64,000 nucleotides of DNA from Cheilinus undulatus (taxonomy: Eukaryota > Chordata > Actinopteri > Labriformes > Labridae). Of the stretch, positions 1-12,915 are shown in pieces. The stretch lies in NCBI RefSeq assembly GCF_018320785.1, contig NC_054886.1, positions 2,753,177 to 2,817,176 of the forward strand. The letters are read 5' to 3'. How positions within the stretch are numbered: the stretch's first letter is position 1; every line of letters starts with the position of its first letter. A program made the translations under genes and the position numbers. Under the pieces are notes generated by a model, which saw only the letters and a list, made by a program, of their open reading frames with translations, was not told the origin of the DNA and did not search any database.

Positions 1-180
1 GTAAAGAGCATTAATGCGCCATAAAATCAGTGATGTATATAAACATAGAGTGCAGTTATTGTAGATAATATAATGTTTAAGTTTTATCATCAAAAAGGTT
101 AATTATGTCTGACAGCCTCTTGTTTCAGTCTATTTTATGGACGTACAAATCTTAACTTTTAGATATTGTGTCTCCTCTAG

Positions 181-1325
181 GTGGTGCCATTCATCATGGT
201 GATCCTGCTGCTCCTGCAGCCCACCCTGGACCTGCTGCTCCTCCTGCAGCCCACCCTGGACCTGCTGCTCCTCCTGTAGCCCACCCTGGACCTGCTGCTC
301 TTCCTGCAGCCCACCCTGGACCTGCTGCTCCTCCTGTTGCCCACCCTGGACCTGCTGCTCCTCCTGTAGCCCACCCTGGACCTGCTGCTCCTCCCTCTGC
401 TTCATTTGCTCCTGTAGATCCTCCTGCAGCTCCTGCCTGTCCTGCATTTCTTCCTGACACTCCTCTTGCTGCTAATCTTCATGATCCTGCTGCTCCTTCT
501 CCTGCTGAGCCTGCTGCTTTTCCTGTCCATCCTGTTGTTCCTGTTGCTGTTCATCCTTTCCCTGGAGCTCATCCTCATGCTGCTCCTGCTTATCCTTTTG
601 TGTATCCGTACTCTTATTCTCCTGCTTATCCTTTGGCATATCCTCCAGCTTATGCTCCTTCTCTGTATGCTTATCCCTATGCTTACTCTCCTGCCTATCC
701 TTATTCTTATTCTTACCCTAATGCTTATCCTTATGCTTTCCCTCACGCTGATCTTCCTTTCCCCCATGTCGGTCCTGAGGTTCATCTTCCTTTTGTTGAC
801 CCTTTACCTCCTTTCCAACATGAGGACCCTGAACCTGAGGCTGACCCTATTGCTGCTGCAGTTGATCAGTTTCTTGCTGACCAACGGCAGCAAGTGGACT
901 TGATGCAGCAAGAAGATGATCATCCAGAGGATGATTATGAAGAGCATGATCATCTAGTGGATGATTATGAAGAGCGTGATCATCTAGTGGATGATTATGA
1001 AGAGCATAATCATCTAGAGGAGTATGATCCAGAGCGTGATGTTTTATGGGAAGAGTCAGAGTCAGAGTCTGGCAGCGAGCATCCTGAGGCAGACCAGGAT
1101 GGGGATATGATCCATCTCCCGTCCATTGCTGTCGAGAACATCGGACCAGGTGATTCCGACAGCTCTATGCCAGAGGATGAGGACAGCTACAATAACAACC
1201 CTGTTCCATCGACTTCTGGACTCTGCTCTTCAGGGAGACGACGAGTGAGGGAGGACAGCGATGATGATGAGGAGGGTCCTGCTGCCAAGAGGCTGAGGGG
1301 GGCTGATGACAGCGACTCAGACTGA
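181..1325 (+). CDS. Pro/Tyr-rich protein with acidic C-terminus, last exon (copy A)
   Basis: This is a long open exon ending at TGA 1323-1325. It has no ATG near its start: the frame is open upstream, but the first in-frame ATG is at about 903, inside the acidic part. Two acceptors precede it in the same phase, AG at 161-162 and at 179-180, and both need one base from an upstream exon. The protein begins with six copies of a 10-residue HPGPAAPP-type repeat, then a Pro/Ala/His segment, a Tyr-rich low-complexity segment (repeats such as AYPYAYSPAYPYSYSYP), an acidic repeat DDYEEHDHL (three copies), a PSTSG motif, and a basic patch AAKRLRG inside an Asp/Ser/Glu tail. The patch looks like a nuclear localisation signal. 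Its first exon must lie left of the window; the homologous first exon of copy B is at 25,095-25,143. Function unknown. Confidence 0.6.
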
Positions 1326-1494
1326 TTCTGTAGTTGTCCATCAGAACTCTTTGGCTGGATTGGTGCAGCACCATCCTTCACATCACAGGACCATAGATTC
1401 TGGAGGACTCCTTCACCCTGGTTGGATTTTTGACACCCTGAGTGGAATCTTACACCAGGATTTATAATTACCAGGACAGGCAAAACGCCTGAGA

Positions 1495-2075
1495 ACAAGC
1501 CTTTGCATCTGGCTGGGCTCAAGACAATGGACCCATTCTTGGGCCATTTATTTCTTTAATTGTAGGGACAATGGGACCTTTCAAATCTTGCCTTTGCGTC
1601 TGGCAGGGCTTCTTGTTTTTTTGTAGTGCAGGGATAACGGACCCTTTAAACTCTTAACAAGCCTTTGCGACTGGCAGGGCTTCTCATCTCACAGGGTAGG
1701 GATAACGGACCCTTTAGACCCTTAGAACAAGCCTTTGCGACTGGCGGGGCTTGACAACCCGAGTAGCGTCTTGCACCGGGACATTTCCTTTTTTACTTGC
1801 ACCAGGGAAAACGGACCCTTTTTGACATCTTGCCTTTGCGTCTGGCTGGGCAAGATAGTCCTCAAGGAGCCTCTGCATCCTGCAGGGCTTCAAAGATCCC
1901 AGGTAGCGTCTTGCACCGGGATTTTAACAGCCTACCTCTTTTTCTTGAAGCACGAGGAAGTATCGACTTGTCTTGCAACTCAAGGGATCCTGAGGCATCG
2001 CTGTCCTTTGCAGGAACAGCGATGCCTCAGGTCACACTTGCGTCTGGCAGGGCTGTCGACACCTCGTGTATTTAA
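1495..2075. repeat. Degenerate GC-rich tandem repeat, about 70-100 bp period
   Basis: The phrase AAGCCTTTGCGACTGGCAGG, followed by GGCTTC and later by GGGATAACGGACCCTTT, recurs at least six times with variable spacing. The same array occurs after the copy B gene at 28,900-29,480. It lies just 3' of the stop codon, so it may be transcribed. Confidence 0.75.
1989..2031 (+). other. Perfect 16-bp stem hairpin (copy A)
   Basis: CCTGAGGCATCGCTGT (1989-2004) pairs perfectly with ACAGCGATGCCTCAGG (2016-2031) across an 11-base loop. It sits at the end of the degenerate tandem repeat and is unchanged in copy B. The stem is too short for a typical pre-miRNA. Confidence 0.8.
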
Positions 2076-2669
2076 CAGGACAGGAACATAGGAAAGAAGA
2101 CGGACCAGAAAGCTGCACCATGGGAAACTCCCTAAAGGCTGTTGGACCACAGCTCACACCAGGATCTGGAAGGTACCAGATGTTCTAAAGCTTGGGGATG
2201 CCTGGAACTCATGGACCTGGATCAGTCTGGAGTTTAGTGGAGTTCATGCAGCTACCAACAACAAAGAATATCAGAGAAAATGTTTCCTCAAAATCCAATT
2301 TTATAGATATGCTAGCAGTAGTTTTCAATATATATGTTAAAGTAGAGAATAAGTTAAAGTTGTCTGAAATTAAAGACATACAACTCCTAAAGTATTAGAT
2401 GTAGAATAAGAATTAGAAATAATAATTAGAATAATAATAAGAAATGAATTAAAAACAAAAGAGGGAAAATAAGCAGATTTACCATGATACAAACATTGAG
2501 CAGAATTCAGTTTATATTTTGGAGTTTTTAGATAAAATAATTTTTAAAAAAAGTTGTGGCATCTAATTAAGGGATTTTTTTCAGTAAAGTTTATTTTTAT
2601 GTCATCAAATTGGGATAGTGGGTTTAAATTCTTACAATAAAGTCATAAAGAAAAAACAGTTATTAAAAC

Positions 2670-3715
2670 TAAAGTTATTTGTCCTCCGTTGAGGGCTGGT
2701 GGTGGCGGGTTTAGAATATTCTGAATATTAATTGTCTAGTTAATTAATTTTCAATTATAATAAAAAATATTTCTAAAATTTAAGAAAAGTAAAGTATTGT
2801 ATTTATTTTGCATAGAATAAAGTTATTTGTCCTCCGCTGAGGGGGGGTGGTGGTGGGTTCAGCAAATAAAAGATATAAAAAGTCAAATTTAGTTATTTAA
2901 AAATAGAATGAAAGTAGTTCTAGTATTTAACAAAGTCAAACTGCTCTTGTATTTTCCTGGGAATAAAGTTATTTGTCCTCCACTGAGGGGTGGTGGTGGT
3001 GGGTTCAGCAAATAAAAGATATAAAAAGTCAAATTTAGTTATTTAAAAATAGAATGAAAGTAGTTCTAGTATTTAACAAAGTCAAACTGCTCTTGTATTT
3101 TCCTGGGAATAAAGTTATTTGTCCTCCGCTGAGGGGGGGTGGTGGTGGGTTCAGCAAATAAAAGATATAAAAAGTCAAATTTAGTTATTTAAAAATAGAA
3201 TAAAAGTAGTTCTAGTATTTAACAAAGTTAATCTGCTCTTTTATTTTCCTGGGAATAAAGTTATTTGTCCTCCACTGAGGGGTGGTGGTGGTGGGTTTAG
3301 CATATAAAAGATATAAAAAGTCAACTTTAATTATTTAAAAATAGAATAAAATTAGTTCTAGTATTTAACAAAGTCAATCTGCTCTTTTATTTTCCTGGGA
3401 AAAAAGTTATTTGTTCTCCACTGAGGGGTGGTGGTGGTGGGTTCAGCAAATAAAAGATATAAAAAGTCAAATTTAGTTATTTAAAAATAGAATGAAAGTA
3501 GTTCTAGTATTTAACAAAGTCAAACTGCTCTTGTATTTTCCTGGGAATAAAGTTATTTGTCCTCCACTGAGGGGGTGGTGGTGGTGGGTTTAGCGTTTTT
3601 AAGATATAAATAGTCAAATTCATTATTTGAAAATAGAGTAAAAATAGTTCTAGGATTTAACAAAGTAAAATTGCATATTTATTTGAATAGAATAAAGTTA
3701 TTTGTCCTCTGCTTG
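2670..3715. repeat. Tandem array, about 146-bp unit
   Basis: Each unit begins near AATAAAGTTATTTGTCCTCC, runs through a G-rich GAGGGGTGGTGGTGGTGGG core and an AT-rich tail with TTAGTTATTTAAAAATAGAA. About seven units are visible, the internal ones nearly identical. The G-rich core could form a quadruplex and recurs every 146 bp. Copy B has a shorter version at 30,290-31,045. Confidence 0.9.
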
Positions 3716-5087
3716 GGGGGGGGGTCATCAGAGTAACTGTAAGTAAGTAGGTGTAAGTAAATGTAAGTGTTCAACCACCTTCAGGGACAGTGGGGGTCCC
3801 CGGTCTCTGGCACCTTTATTTTGGGGGTCATGGGCTGAAAAGGTGGAGAACCACTGAGGTAGAGGAAGAACAAGTCCACTAGGTGGCGGTGTTGTGTTGA
3901 AAACTAAACCAACACCTTGTGTCTGCTCTGACTGTTTGCCAGAGTTACACTGCAGGTAAATAAAGAAAAGAAATGTCATTTCTGTGTTGCGTTCTTTATT
4001 TCAGTGCTTCCAAGCAATACCAATTTCTACAAGGCATATGAAGAATAAGGTGATAGTGCTGTTTTTGAGCAGGTTTTTATTGTGGAAAGAAACCCAGAAA
4101 AGGCTAAGCACCCTCACACAAAGTGGAGAATATTAAACTGTTTGTAAGCATAATCAACCAAGCACAGTCAAGAACTGTACAACGCTGTGTAATAAAACAT
4201 TTTTGTATCAGTAGTGAGCATCACTCAGGCAGGGGTTTCCAAACTTTCCATATAAAGATCACGGCAAAACTGGACAGAGTGCTGGCACTATGGCACTGAG
4301 AGAAAGAGAGCACTGACCAGCAGAGGAAGCATCATTTCTGTCCAATGTTGCTCCACTTAACCCTCGGTACATACCTTAAAATTGACATACACTTGTTAAC
4401 CTCTAGCACACAAACGGTCCGTCTCATTAAAGTGCTATAAAAAAAAATATATTTTTTTTTTACTTTCACTGCATCAGATCTCTTCAACAACTTCAGACAT
4501 ATCCACAGATATAAAGTTTATTATATTTTTAAATATTGTTTATGTTTTTATGGTCTTTTTTCATTAGAACCCCTAATTTTTTCAACGGGAAAAACACAAA
4601 ATGTGCAACATTTCCAAAAAATGGGTGCAAAGTGAAACATTTTTGATGAATATTTTACAGCCTTGACCATGTCAATAATTGATAAGAATATTGATTTTAA
4701 TGCATTATTATTTTTGGCACAATGAGAGTTTTAAAAAACAATTACACCTGTTCACCTCGTGTACACAAACAGTCCGTCTCATTAAAGTGCTATAAAAATG
4801 TAATACATGAATATTTTTTTAAACTTTCACTGCATCAGATCTCTTCAACAACTTCAGACCTATCCATAGATATAAAGTTTATTGTAATTGTTCAATATTT
4901 TTTATGTTTTATGGTCTTTCTGTCATTATGATTTTTTCAATGTGAAAAACACACAAATCTCTCATCATCGCCCTCCATTGAATTGTCTTCACAACAACTA
5001 ATGACCAAAGTACCGAGTGCTGTGTCACTCACAAAGAGCTGGGCATAAAAATCCCAGGATTAGAGCAGGACAGTGCGAGCCAGCTGT
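3716..5087. other. Interspersed-repeat remnants, no gene seen
   Basis: This contains a hAT-like terminus around 3,770-3,870 (GGAGAACCACTGAGG), a second repeat edge at 4,232 (AGGGGTTTCCAAACTTTCC), and two diverged direct copies of a roughly 350-bp AT-rich unit (near 4,390-4,600 and 4,740-4,950) sharing GTCCGTCTCATTAAAGTGCT and ACTGCATCAGATCTCTTCAA. Copy B has the same arrangement plus one extra insertion. Confidence 0.5.
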
Positions 5088-5278
5088 AGCTGGGATACTC
5101 ATTCTACCACTGGAGACAACAGAGGAGAATAGTCTAGATAAGACTCATTCTACCACTGGAGACAACAGAGGAGAATAGTCTAGATAAGACTCATTCTACC
5201 ACTGGAGACAACAGAGGAGAATAGTCTAGATAAGACTCATTCTACCACTGAGACAACAGAGGAGAATAGTCTAGTTTA
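5088..5278. repeat. 46-bp tandem repeat, four copies
   Basis: The unit CTCATTCTACCACTGGAGAC plus AACAGAGGAGAATAGTC and ATAAGA is repeated four times with few changes. Copy B has only two units (33,227-33,310), so the array changed after the duplication. It abuts the 3' end of the L2 fragment and seems to derive from it. Confidence 0.85.
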
Positions 5279-5990
5279 GTGCATAGTGTTCCCTAAAGAG
5301 CTCTTTAGCTTTCTCTTGAAAGTAGAGAGGAACTCTGCAGATTGAATGGAGTTGGGTAATTCATGCCACCACTTAGGGACAACAGAGGAGAAGATTGGAC
5401 TTAGTGACTTAGGAGCCTGATGTGCTGGAAGTACCAGGCGCCTTTCGCTGGCTGAGTGTAGTGGGCGAGAAGTAGTGTAGACCTGGATGAGGGACTCCAG
5501 ATCAACAGGAGCAGTTTTGGTTACTGCTTTGTAAACAATGATTAGAGTTTTGAATTTAATGCGAGCTGCAACTGGAAGCCAGTGTAGAGAGATTAAAAGA
5601 GGAATGACAAGCTCTCTTGGGTTGGTTGAAGACCAGACATGCTGCAGGGTTCTGGATCATCTGCAGAGGTTTAACTGTGCATGCAGGGAGACCTGCCAGT
5701 AATGAGTTGCAGTAGTCAATGCCCAATATTACAAGAGCTGGTACCAGGAGCTGTGTTGTCAGGTAGGGTCTGATCCTCTTGATGTTATAGAGGGAAAATC
5801 AGCAGGACTGAGCAATCGAGGCCACATGAACCTTGAAGGTTAGCTGGTCATCAATCATGACACCCAGATTTCAGGCAGACTTAGTGGGCATGAGATTATT
5901 TGATCCAAGTTGGATACTGATCTGTGGTTCCACAGTGGGACTGGCTAGAATGATAATAAGCTCAGTCTTGGACAGGTCAAAATGGCAGGG
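5279..5990 (-). mobile_element. L2-type LINE, 3' fragment of the reverse transcriptase ORF (copy A)
   Basis: Read on the - strand this encodes the C-terminal part of an L2/Maui-like LINE polyprotein. Conserved stretches NLGVMIDDQLTFK, YNIKRIRPYLT, DYCNSLLAGLPACTVKPLQ and QNPAARLVFNQPKRA are recognisable, although interrupted by stops and a deletion of about 10 bp near 5,758 relative to copy B. The 5' part of the element is missing. Dead copy, shared with copy B. Confidence 0.85.
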
Positions 5991-6275
5991 TCACTTCATG
6001 TGAGGAAGACCGAAGGATTTCACCATTTCGTGACCTCCATTGAGAGGTGTCATTCTCCACTGCCTCTTCCTCCTCCTCTTCATTTTCCCCTGTCAAGTTG
6101 CAGGGTTCCTCTCTGTCTGGAAGGTACTCCTCCCCTGAATCTTTCTGGCTCCAAGGTGAGTTCACTGCTCATATCCTCCTCAGAAACATGCGCCTCACTC
6201 CCCTCAGACAGCTGCACACATGCAGCAACTGCCTGCTCCAAGTTCAGATGGTTTTCCTCTAGAGAAATGACCTGC
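5980..6275 (-). pseudogene. Acidic coding-like remnant, frameshifted
   Basis: On the - strand one frame reads LEENHLNLEQAVAACVQLSE and continues to SEAHVSEEDMSSELT; then a +1 shift leads to KDSGEEYLPDREEPCNLTGE followed by a poly-Glu run. Both halves look like acidic protein, but no single frame joins them, and no clean splice pair separates them. The same break occurs in copy B. It may be the N-terminal part of a transposon-derived or host acidic protein. On the + strand an acceptor-like tract and GTGAGT donor frame 6,104-6,155, which I consider less likely. Confidence 0.3.
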
Positions 6276-9200
6276 CAAGTTGTGTTTGAAGTTCAGTTTT
6301 TTTCTGGATCAAAAGGAAACCTCATTGGATGTGTGGAATGGCATGTTTTTGCAGATATGTAAACATACACCGTTTGTGTGTGTGTGTGTGTGTGTGGGTG
6401 TGTTTCAGAATTTCTCTCATCTTTTATATGGGTGAATGATTGATATATGGCAAATCATTATACAAACGTATCAAAGGTATTAATGACGTTTAAATTATGC
6501 GCGCATTTACGCAGGTTTTATCATTTAGAACGCCCTCAACAAAGAATATAGATGGAGTATTACTCAAATAATATTCAGGCTCACTGCACACCTTGGTTCA
6601 CAAGAGCGAGAGAGACACAGCTGGAGCGCACACACACACACACACGCAAACACACAGCGCTGACGCGCTGATCCTCCAGAGGCACTTTAAACAGAAGACA
6701 GTTCAGGTCTGAGTTTATCCTCCAACATTCTGTAACTTTTCCTTAAACAGAAAGAAATCTTCAGTGTAAAGTACCAACACATCAGTGTGTGTCCGTATAT
6801 GTGTGTGAGTGTCGTGTTTATGTGTGTCAAAGCCCTTGGTGCTGCGTAAAAATGCACGAATGGATGAAGAGACCAGACAGTTTTCAGTTATTTTGGGGGA
6901 AATTTGAGGCTCGTATGTGCTAATAACGCCTCTCTGTAACAAGCCTAAATAATCATGGCTAACAGACAAGCACTTTCAGAGTGAGGCATAAGTTGTGACA
7001 CTGATAAATTCAACCCCCCATCGTGGCTAGTTAGAGTCACGCTGCTAACCGCCACTGCTGAAATCCACCCACATTTGGCTAGTTGGTGGGTGTTAATGTC
7101 AGGCCTTGGTGAGGATTCATCTGAGAGTCAGTCAGAGTCGTGTTTGTGTGTGACAACTGAAAAATCCCAGGTCAAATGGGCTCTGTTCATGTTTTTTTTT
7201 TCATATTCACACCACTATTTTATATCAGTGCTAATATACCAAGACCATTTTATGGTCTTCAGATGTTTTACTGCTATGCATTTTGCAAGGTAAGAAATCC
7301 AGGCCTTCACTGAAGTTTCCCTGAAACTTTATGTGATGGCCTCTGGTAGTTAAAGGGGGCCATTACACCTAAAACACCTTTTCCCTATATGTTGGAGGGA
7401 GAGGCTTAGATTTATTAGGAATTAATGGAAAAAGCACTATAATATGTCAGGATTATTGTATATGAAAAATATGTGGTTATAATGGGAGTCAATGTGGCAA
7501 ATTTGGTCACGAGGTGGAAGAGTGTCGGTGTGATGCAAATCTCCTATTCTATACACTTCTAGTAGACAGGATTTTGGAATTAGGAAATAGAAATGAAAAA
7601 AAAATAAATAAATAGTGGCAAAATTTCATACAGTTAGCCTTTAAACTGACAGGTATATATATATATATACTGAGAGCCGAACAAAAAAAACAGCCAAAAT
7701 GTCACTTTTGGTCCCCAAGATGCTACGAGGGTTAAAAATGAAGAAAATTGAAAAAATGAAGAAAACATGATAAAACCTGCTATGCAAACATGAAAAATGG
7801 TAACATTTGCCATTGAATACATCTATATGTCAGGTTCTTTGAAAGGAATCAGATAATAAATCAGATTATAACTGGCTGTACTGGATGCTGCTAAAATCTG
7901 TGATGTGCATCATTTATTTTTGTATAAAAGACTAAATTTATAATAGAAATGTACTAAAAAAGTGCTCATGTTCAGTGCAGTGAATAACATCTTAAATGTT
8001 GTATTTATTTGGATAAATAAAGCTTTACTATTTGAGTTTAAAAGTAGAAATGATGGCTTCAGGAACTCAGTATCCTGTCAAATCTGGTTAGAGAATCAAG
8101 TTTCTTAGTAACCATAACTGCCTTTCTCTGGTCTGATATCACCTTCTCTGGTATAATTCCAGCGTTCTTCACATTTTTACCACACAGCACTGAGAAAACT
8201 GAATCTGAGCCACAGCAAATGTAGCTGATTTCAATCTGTGATAACAATAAAAACAATCAAATAAGCTTCATAAATACGCCTCATTTTGAAGTCTGTTTAT
8301 TTTGTTCAGACGTTGTGAAAAGTTGACCTGAACAGAATCATTGATGTAATGTCAGCGGATGTTTCTGAGTTCATCCACACAACTAAACTTCATTTTACTG
8401 GCTTCCATTCTTTATTTCAAAACACAAATACTACACTACCCATCAGCCATCAGCACTCCCTGTGGTGCATTGTGGGTATTTCAGTATTAGGGATAAAGAG
8501 CTTTGTGAATGAACAGCTGAACTGTTGATTGAGGGGGGATTTCAAATGTGGGTGGAATTTTCCCATGATGCCCTGGGGCAGAGTGTAAATGTAGATTTGA
8601 TGAAATGTGTGGAGAGATGACTGCTGAGATTCCTCTGATCCTGTTTGTGAGAGATTAGTGTTGTTAAAGAGAGCTCTTCCTCACTCATCATCTCTGCTAT
8701 GGAGGAATAAAAGCAGAGTCAAACAGCAGTCAGGTGGATTTATACCGGCCTGCTGGAAGAGGCTTCTAGAAATGAAGTGTGGAAAAATACACAAACTAAT
8801 GGCTACAAATCTGTGCTCTGATCAATCAACACCATAAAACTGAGTTTGTTTTAAAGCCGGCTTTACTTCAAACTACATTTATTTCAAGAAGAAATACCAA
8901 ACTAAGCAAAGGCTAGCTTTGTTCAACCTACTAACAGAGTGAGAGAAAGTTACAGAGATTTTTGGTTCTTCAACTAAAATAAATGAGTGGTTTATGTAAA
9001 GATTCATCTGACTGGCTATTTTTCAGTGTCTGATAAAAACCTCCAGCCAGCTCTACTTAGAAATCTGATTTTTTAATGTAGATTAACCAAATTCATCTTT
9101 TTACACTGAGAAAAATCAATCTGGGCAAAAGTAAATGTAACTTCATTTAATCTGTGATTTCAACAATAAAAATCCAAGTTTCTATCTTGACATAAATCAT

Positions 9201-9345
9201 TTTGTAGTCAGTTTCTTGTTAAAAATACAAGACACTGTGATTTTTCTCCTAAACTAGAATAATTGAGGTCATGTAAGCCAATCTTCCAGAGTTTATCCAC
9301 ATCACTAAGCCTGACTTTGTTACCTTTACTCAGGTTCATTCTGTT
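6276..9345. other. Unassigned AT-rich region with small repeats
   Basis: It contains a (GT)n microsatellite near 6,376-6,400, a copy A-only block of about 700 bp ending near 7,100, another copy A-only block at 8,512-9,131, and a diverged interspersed repeat (8,270-8,400; 9,110-9,345) related to one at 18,575-18,830. An open frame of 65 codons on the - strand at 8,059-8,256 gives the same protein as in copy B but has no recognised domain. No gene is supported. Confidence 0.5.
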
Positions 9346-12300
9346 TCTTTTTTTAAAAACTTTATTTATTGTTGTTTTTAACAAATACAAAACATGTTGA
9401 TGAAATGAAGATCATGACACATAGATTCCCCGCCCCCACCCCCCACCCTCACCCTTCAGGAGGCAAATAACAGGTTATACACTCAAAATGAGAGTAAAAT
9501 GTAGTCCACCAAAACACACAGATACATACAATGATTGAATAAATGAGTATGTACGTTGGATATTAAACATCTAGATGGTTAAACATAATAGGGCAAAGTC
9601 TATTTATACCTTTAAGGCCAAAATGTCTCCTGAACTGGTCCCATATTTGAACAGAGTTTCTGACAACCAAATGAACATTCAAATTCTGGTTAGTGTTTTT
9701 AGTACTCAGTGGTGCTGTCAGAAATGAAACTGGAGAGACTGGGAGAGTTGACTTTAACTCCATGTCTACCCAAAGGGCTCCTTCTTTGCCAGCCAACACT
9801 GTGGTCCAATAATTGAGTTTGGCAATGTTAGCAGCCCAATAGTAGTGTCAAAAACTGGGTAAGCCCAGACTTCCCTCTGATTTAGCTCTCTCTAAATGAG
9901 ATTTTTTTTCACTCTTGCTGTGGATTTATTCCATATAAATAAAGAAACAAGAGCATCTAGTTGAAGAAAAAAGGACTTAGAGTATAACATTTTGATCCAC
10001 TTGCAGAAAACTGGCCCCATCCCAAACTTCTCCAACACTGCCAAAAGATAATCCCACTCAACCCTATCAAACGCCTTCTGGGCATCTAGAGATAGGATGA
10101 CTTCTGGCTGTAGGGTTGAGTGGGAAGATAATAGCACATTAAGTAACCTCCGCATACTGAAAAAGGAGTGACGTCCAGGGATAAAGTCTGTTTGGTCCTC
10201 ATCAATCATTGAAGGCACTACTGTCTCTAAACCACGTGCAAGAACTTTAGTTCATATTTTGTAGTCGCACCCAAGTAAACTAATTGGTCTATACCAACTA
10301 CATTCTAGGGGATCTTTACCCTTCTTCAGCAGTACACATATTATCACCTGAGATAGGGTCTGTGGCAATTTCACACAGGAAAGAGATTCCTCATATACAG
10401 ACTTAAGAACAGGTGCAAGTTTTGGTGCAAACTCCTTATAAAATTCAATGGGAAACCCATCCGGTCCCGGTGCTTTCCCACTCTGAGTTGCTTTAATAGC
10501 AGACAATATTTCCTCAGCCGTTATGGAGGTTTCCAGGGAGGCCTGGGCTTCAGGGCTTATTTTTGGGATATCCAATGTATCAAGGAATGCATATATTTCA
10601 GTCAGCTCATTTTCTGACTCAGATTGGTAGAGATTAGAATAGAAATGTTTAAACTGATCATTCATGGTCTGGGGATTATGAGAGCTTGTGTTAGGATCTA
10701 AATTCATTCCTGGTATAGTGCGTTCCTCTGAATGTTGTTTGAGCTGAAGTGAAAGCAACCTGCCTGCTCTATCACTGTGCTCAGAATGAACTTGTTTAGA
10801 TTTCTCTAAAGCCTTTTCTGTCTGCCAGGTTGAAAGGTTGTTGTATTCAGACTGAAGCAGTAGCTTTTCCTTATATAAATCAGGTGTAGGTGAGACAGCA
10901 TGTCTTTTGTCTAATTCAGCACAATGAAGTCTTTGGTCCTTACATCATAATGCATGCTCTGTGTGAGCCTCTGAGAAGCCTCCGCTGCTGCCCTCCCCGT
11001 TTGACACATCCACTTTCTGATATGCTCAATGCAGTTGACCAGGGTATCGATGCGGCTGAGATCTTGTGGTGATACTGTAATATAAAGTTGTGTGTCATCT
11101 GCATATGAGTGATGAGATATGTTATAAAATTGTATGATCTGGGCCAGGGGAAGCATGTAAATATTAAAAAGAAGAGGTCCGAGAATGGACCCTTGGGGAA
11201 CCCCACACAAGATTTTATCTGGTTCAGAAGTGTGGTTGCCGATAGAAACAAAATATTCTCTGCCCTGGAGATAGGATTCAACCTATGACAGTGCTGTGCC
11301 AGACAGTCCTACCCACTTTTCAAGTCTGTTCAGCAGTATCTTATGGTCTACTGTATCAAATGCTGCTGTTAGGTCCAATAGAACCAAGATTGTAATTTGT
11401 GAAGCATCACAGTTTTGGTGGATATCATTGAGTACCTTCGTAAGGGCAGTCTCTGTGCTATGATGCAGTCGAAATCCAGACCGAGAGACATCGCAGAGGT
11501 TGTTGTGTATAAGAAAGGTCTCTAGTTGTTGATAAACAACCTTTTCAATGATCTTGCCTAAAAATGGTAGATTTGAGATGGGTCTATAATTTTGTAATAT
11601 AGAGGGATCCAGGTTTGACTTTTTTTAAGTGAGGTTTGATGACTGCTGTCTTCAGAGCAGTTGGGAAAAGGCCAGACTGTAGAGAACTATTTACAATTTG
11701 TAATAGGTCCATTCCTATGCAGTTAAAAACATCCTTTAAGGATTTTGATAGGACAATGTCAAGGAAGCGGAGAAGGTGCACTGGGGGTGAGGTGTTCCAG
11801 TATATTTACAAACAGTTCACTGAGTCTCTATCAACATGTAGCATTGTCCAAGTCTCCCCATTAACCAATCAATTTAACTCTCGCTCTCCCTCTGTCTCCT
11901 GAGGCTGAAGATTAGCTTCGATGTATTGCTTTGCCTTGTTTGGATCATCAAAGGTTTTCTGCTCACCTGTTGCCGTGGTAATCTTAACCATAGCAGGGAA
12001 CAAAACACCACACTTCACTCCTGGGCACTGGCGGAGTATTCCCCGGACCTCCGTAAAAGCCGCCCTCTTCTTCCTGACTGCTGCCGAGTAGTCGGGGTAG
12101 ATGTAGAAGCACGCCCCGTTGTGGAGCATGGGCCCTGCGCCCACAGCCTTGCGAAGAGCATCAGCTTTTTCTTGAAAATAGTGAAATTTGATGCTTAAAG
12201 CTCTCTGGGGATTTACACCATTTGGTCTAGGCTGCAGGCTCCGGTGCACTCTGTCCAGCGTGGGTGTGTAGGTCAGGTCCAAGGTATCTTTCAGCATATT

Positions 12301-12780
12301 AACCACAGCCGCCTCCGGTCGCGTGTCTCAAAAGCCTTCCTCCTTTAGCAACATTCCAGGTCGTCGGTTTTAGCCGTGACTTCCGATGTGAGAGACGTAA
12401 CTTTATTTTCCAACTCCACGACCCTGTTAGCATAGCTGCTAGCTCCTTCCTCCAGGCTAACGATCCGTGTAGTTTATGCTTTTATCCTTTTTTGAACTCC
12501 GGCAATTTCCGTTCTCATGTCCCTTGAGAGATGGTTTATTTTCTTGTGTAGTTCACCTGATAATGCGGCGATGGACGTATCAATCTTAGCTACCACACTT
12601 TGTTCCATTCTCTGCAGCGCCATCATTATCGCGTCCACGTCCGACAAGCTCTCGGGGTTTTCGGGGATTCAGGGTCGGGAGAGTCCAAGGCCTCTGGGCC
12701 TGCTTTGGCCTTCGAATGTTTTGGCATTTCAAGGCAATTTAACTCACCGGACGGTTCAGGAGACATCTATTTTTGAATTA
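9346..12780 (-). mobile_element. L1-clade LINE, internally deleted (copy A)
   Basis: The 3' end is at the left beside an A-rich tail (T-rich on +). Going right on the - strand come the ORF2 C-terminus (9,563-9,799), reverse transcriptase pieces with GKAPGPDGFPIEFYKEFAP, YRPISLLGCDYKI and LSLDAQKAFDRVEWDYL, then, beyond a nested L2 fragment, the ORF1 protein (11,872-12,766) with its coiled coil, RNA-binding and C-terminal segments. The YADD catalytic loop and the whole endonuclease domain are deleted. The 5' end lies about 150 bp beyond the stop codon of the zinc-finger gene; the same junction occurs in B and C. Confidence 0.88.
10905..11870 (-). mobile_element. L2-type LINE fragment nested in the L1 (copy A only)
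   Basis: The - strand encodes the central reverse transcriptase of an L2/Maui-like element: IVNSSLQSGLFPTALKTAVI, the palm segment CGVPQGSILGPLLFNIYMLP and the catalytic motif YADDTQLYI are clear. Frameshifts and stops separate the pieces. The fragment occupies the place of the L1 endonuclease region and is absent from copies B and C. Confidence 0.85.
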
Positions 12781-12915
12781 TACGACTACAAACACGTTGT
12801 AGTATGTCCTTTTTTGACTTTTAGACTGAGTGAGAGCGAAAAACAATATTTAAATTTTAATCCATGCAGAGCTCGTAAACCCACGTCTTTACATGTCGCT
12901 GCTCACGAGCGCCCC

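Larger units (their letters stand above)
1326..2669. other. Downstream region of the Pro/Tyr-rich gene, probably 3' UTR plus repeats
   Basis: No further coding exon is convincing here. The first 750 bp hold a degenerate tandem repeat and a hairpin, listed separately. After 2,100 the sequence is AT-rich, with candidate AATAAA signals only beyond 2,630. In copy B about 240 bp of different sequence replaces part of it (29,655-29,900). Confidence 0.5.

Noticed and set aside
130-447. Antisense frame with a QEEQQVQGG coiled-coil-like repeat (also at 27,644-27,883)
   Set aside because: It is the complement of the proline-repeat DNA. A 30-bp repeat without stops leaves all frames open; splice phase and frame-conserving indels support the + strand reading.
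466-903. Leucine-rich hydrophobic + frame (also at 27,902-28,330)
   Set aside because: A shifted reading of the CCTGCT/CTTATC-rich exon. The length differences between copies conserve the Pro/Tyr frame and its acidic tail, and this frame has no splice or start support.
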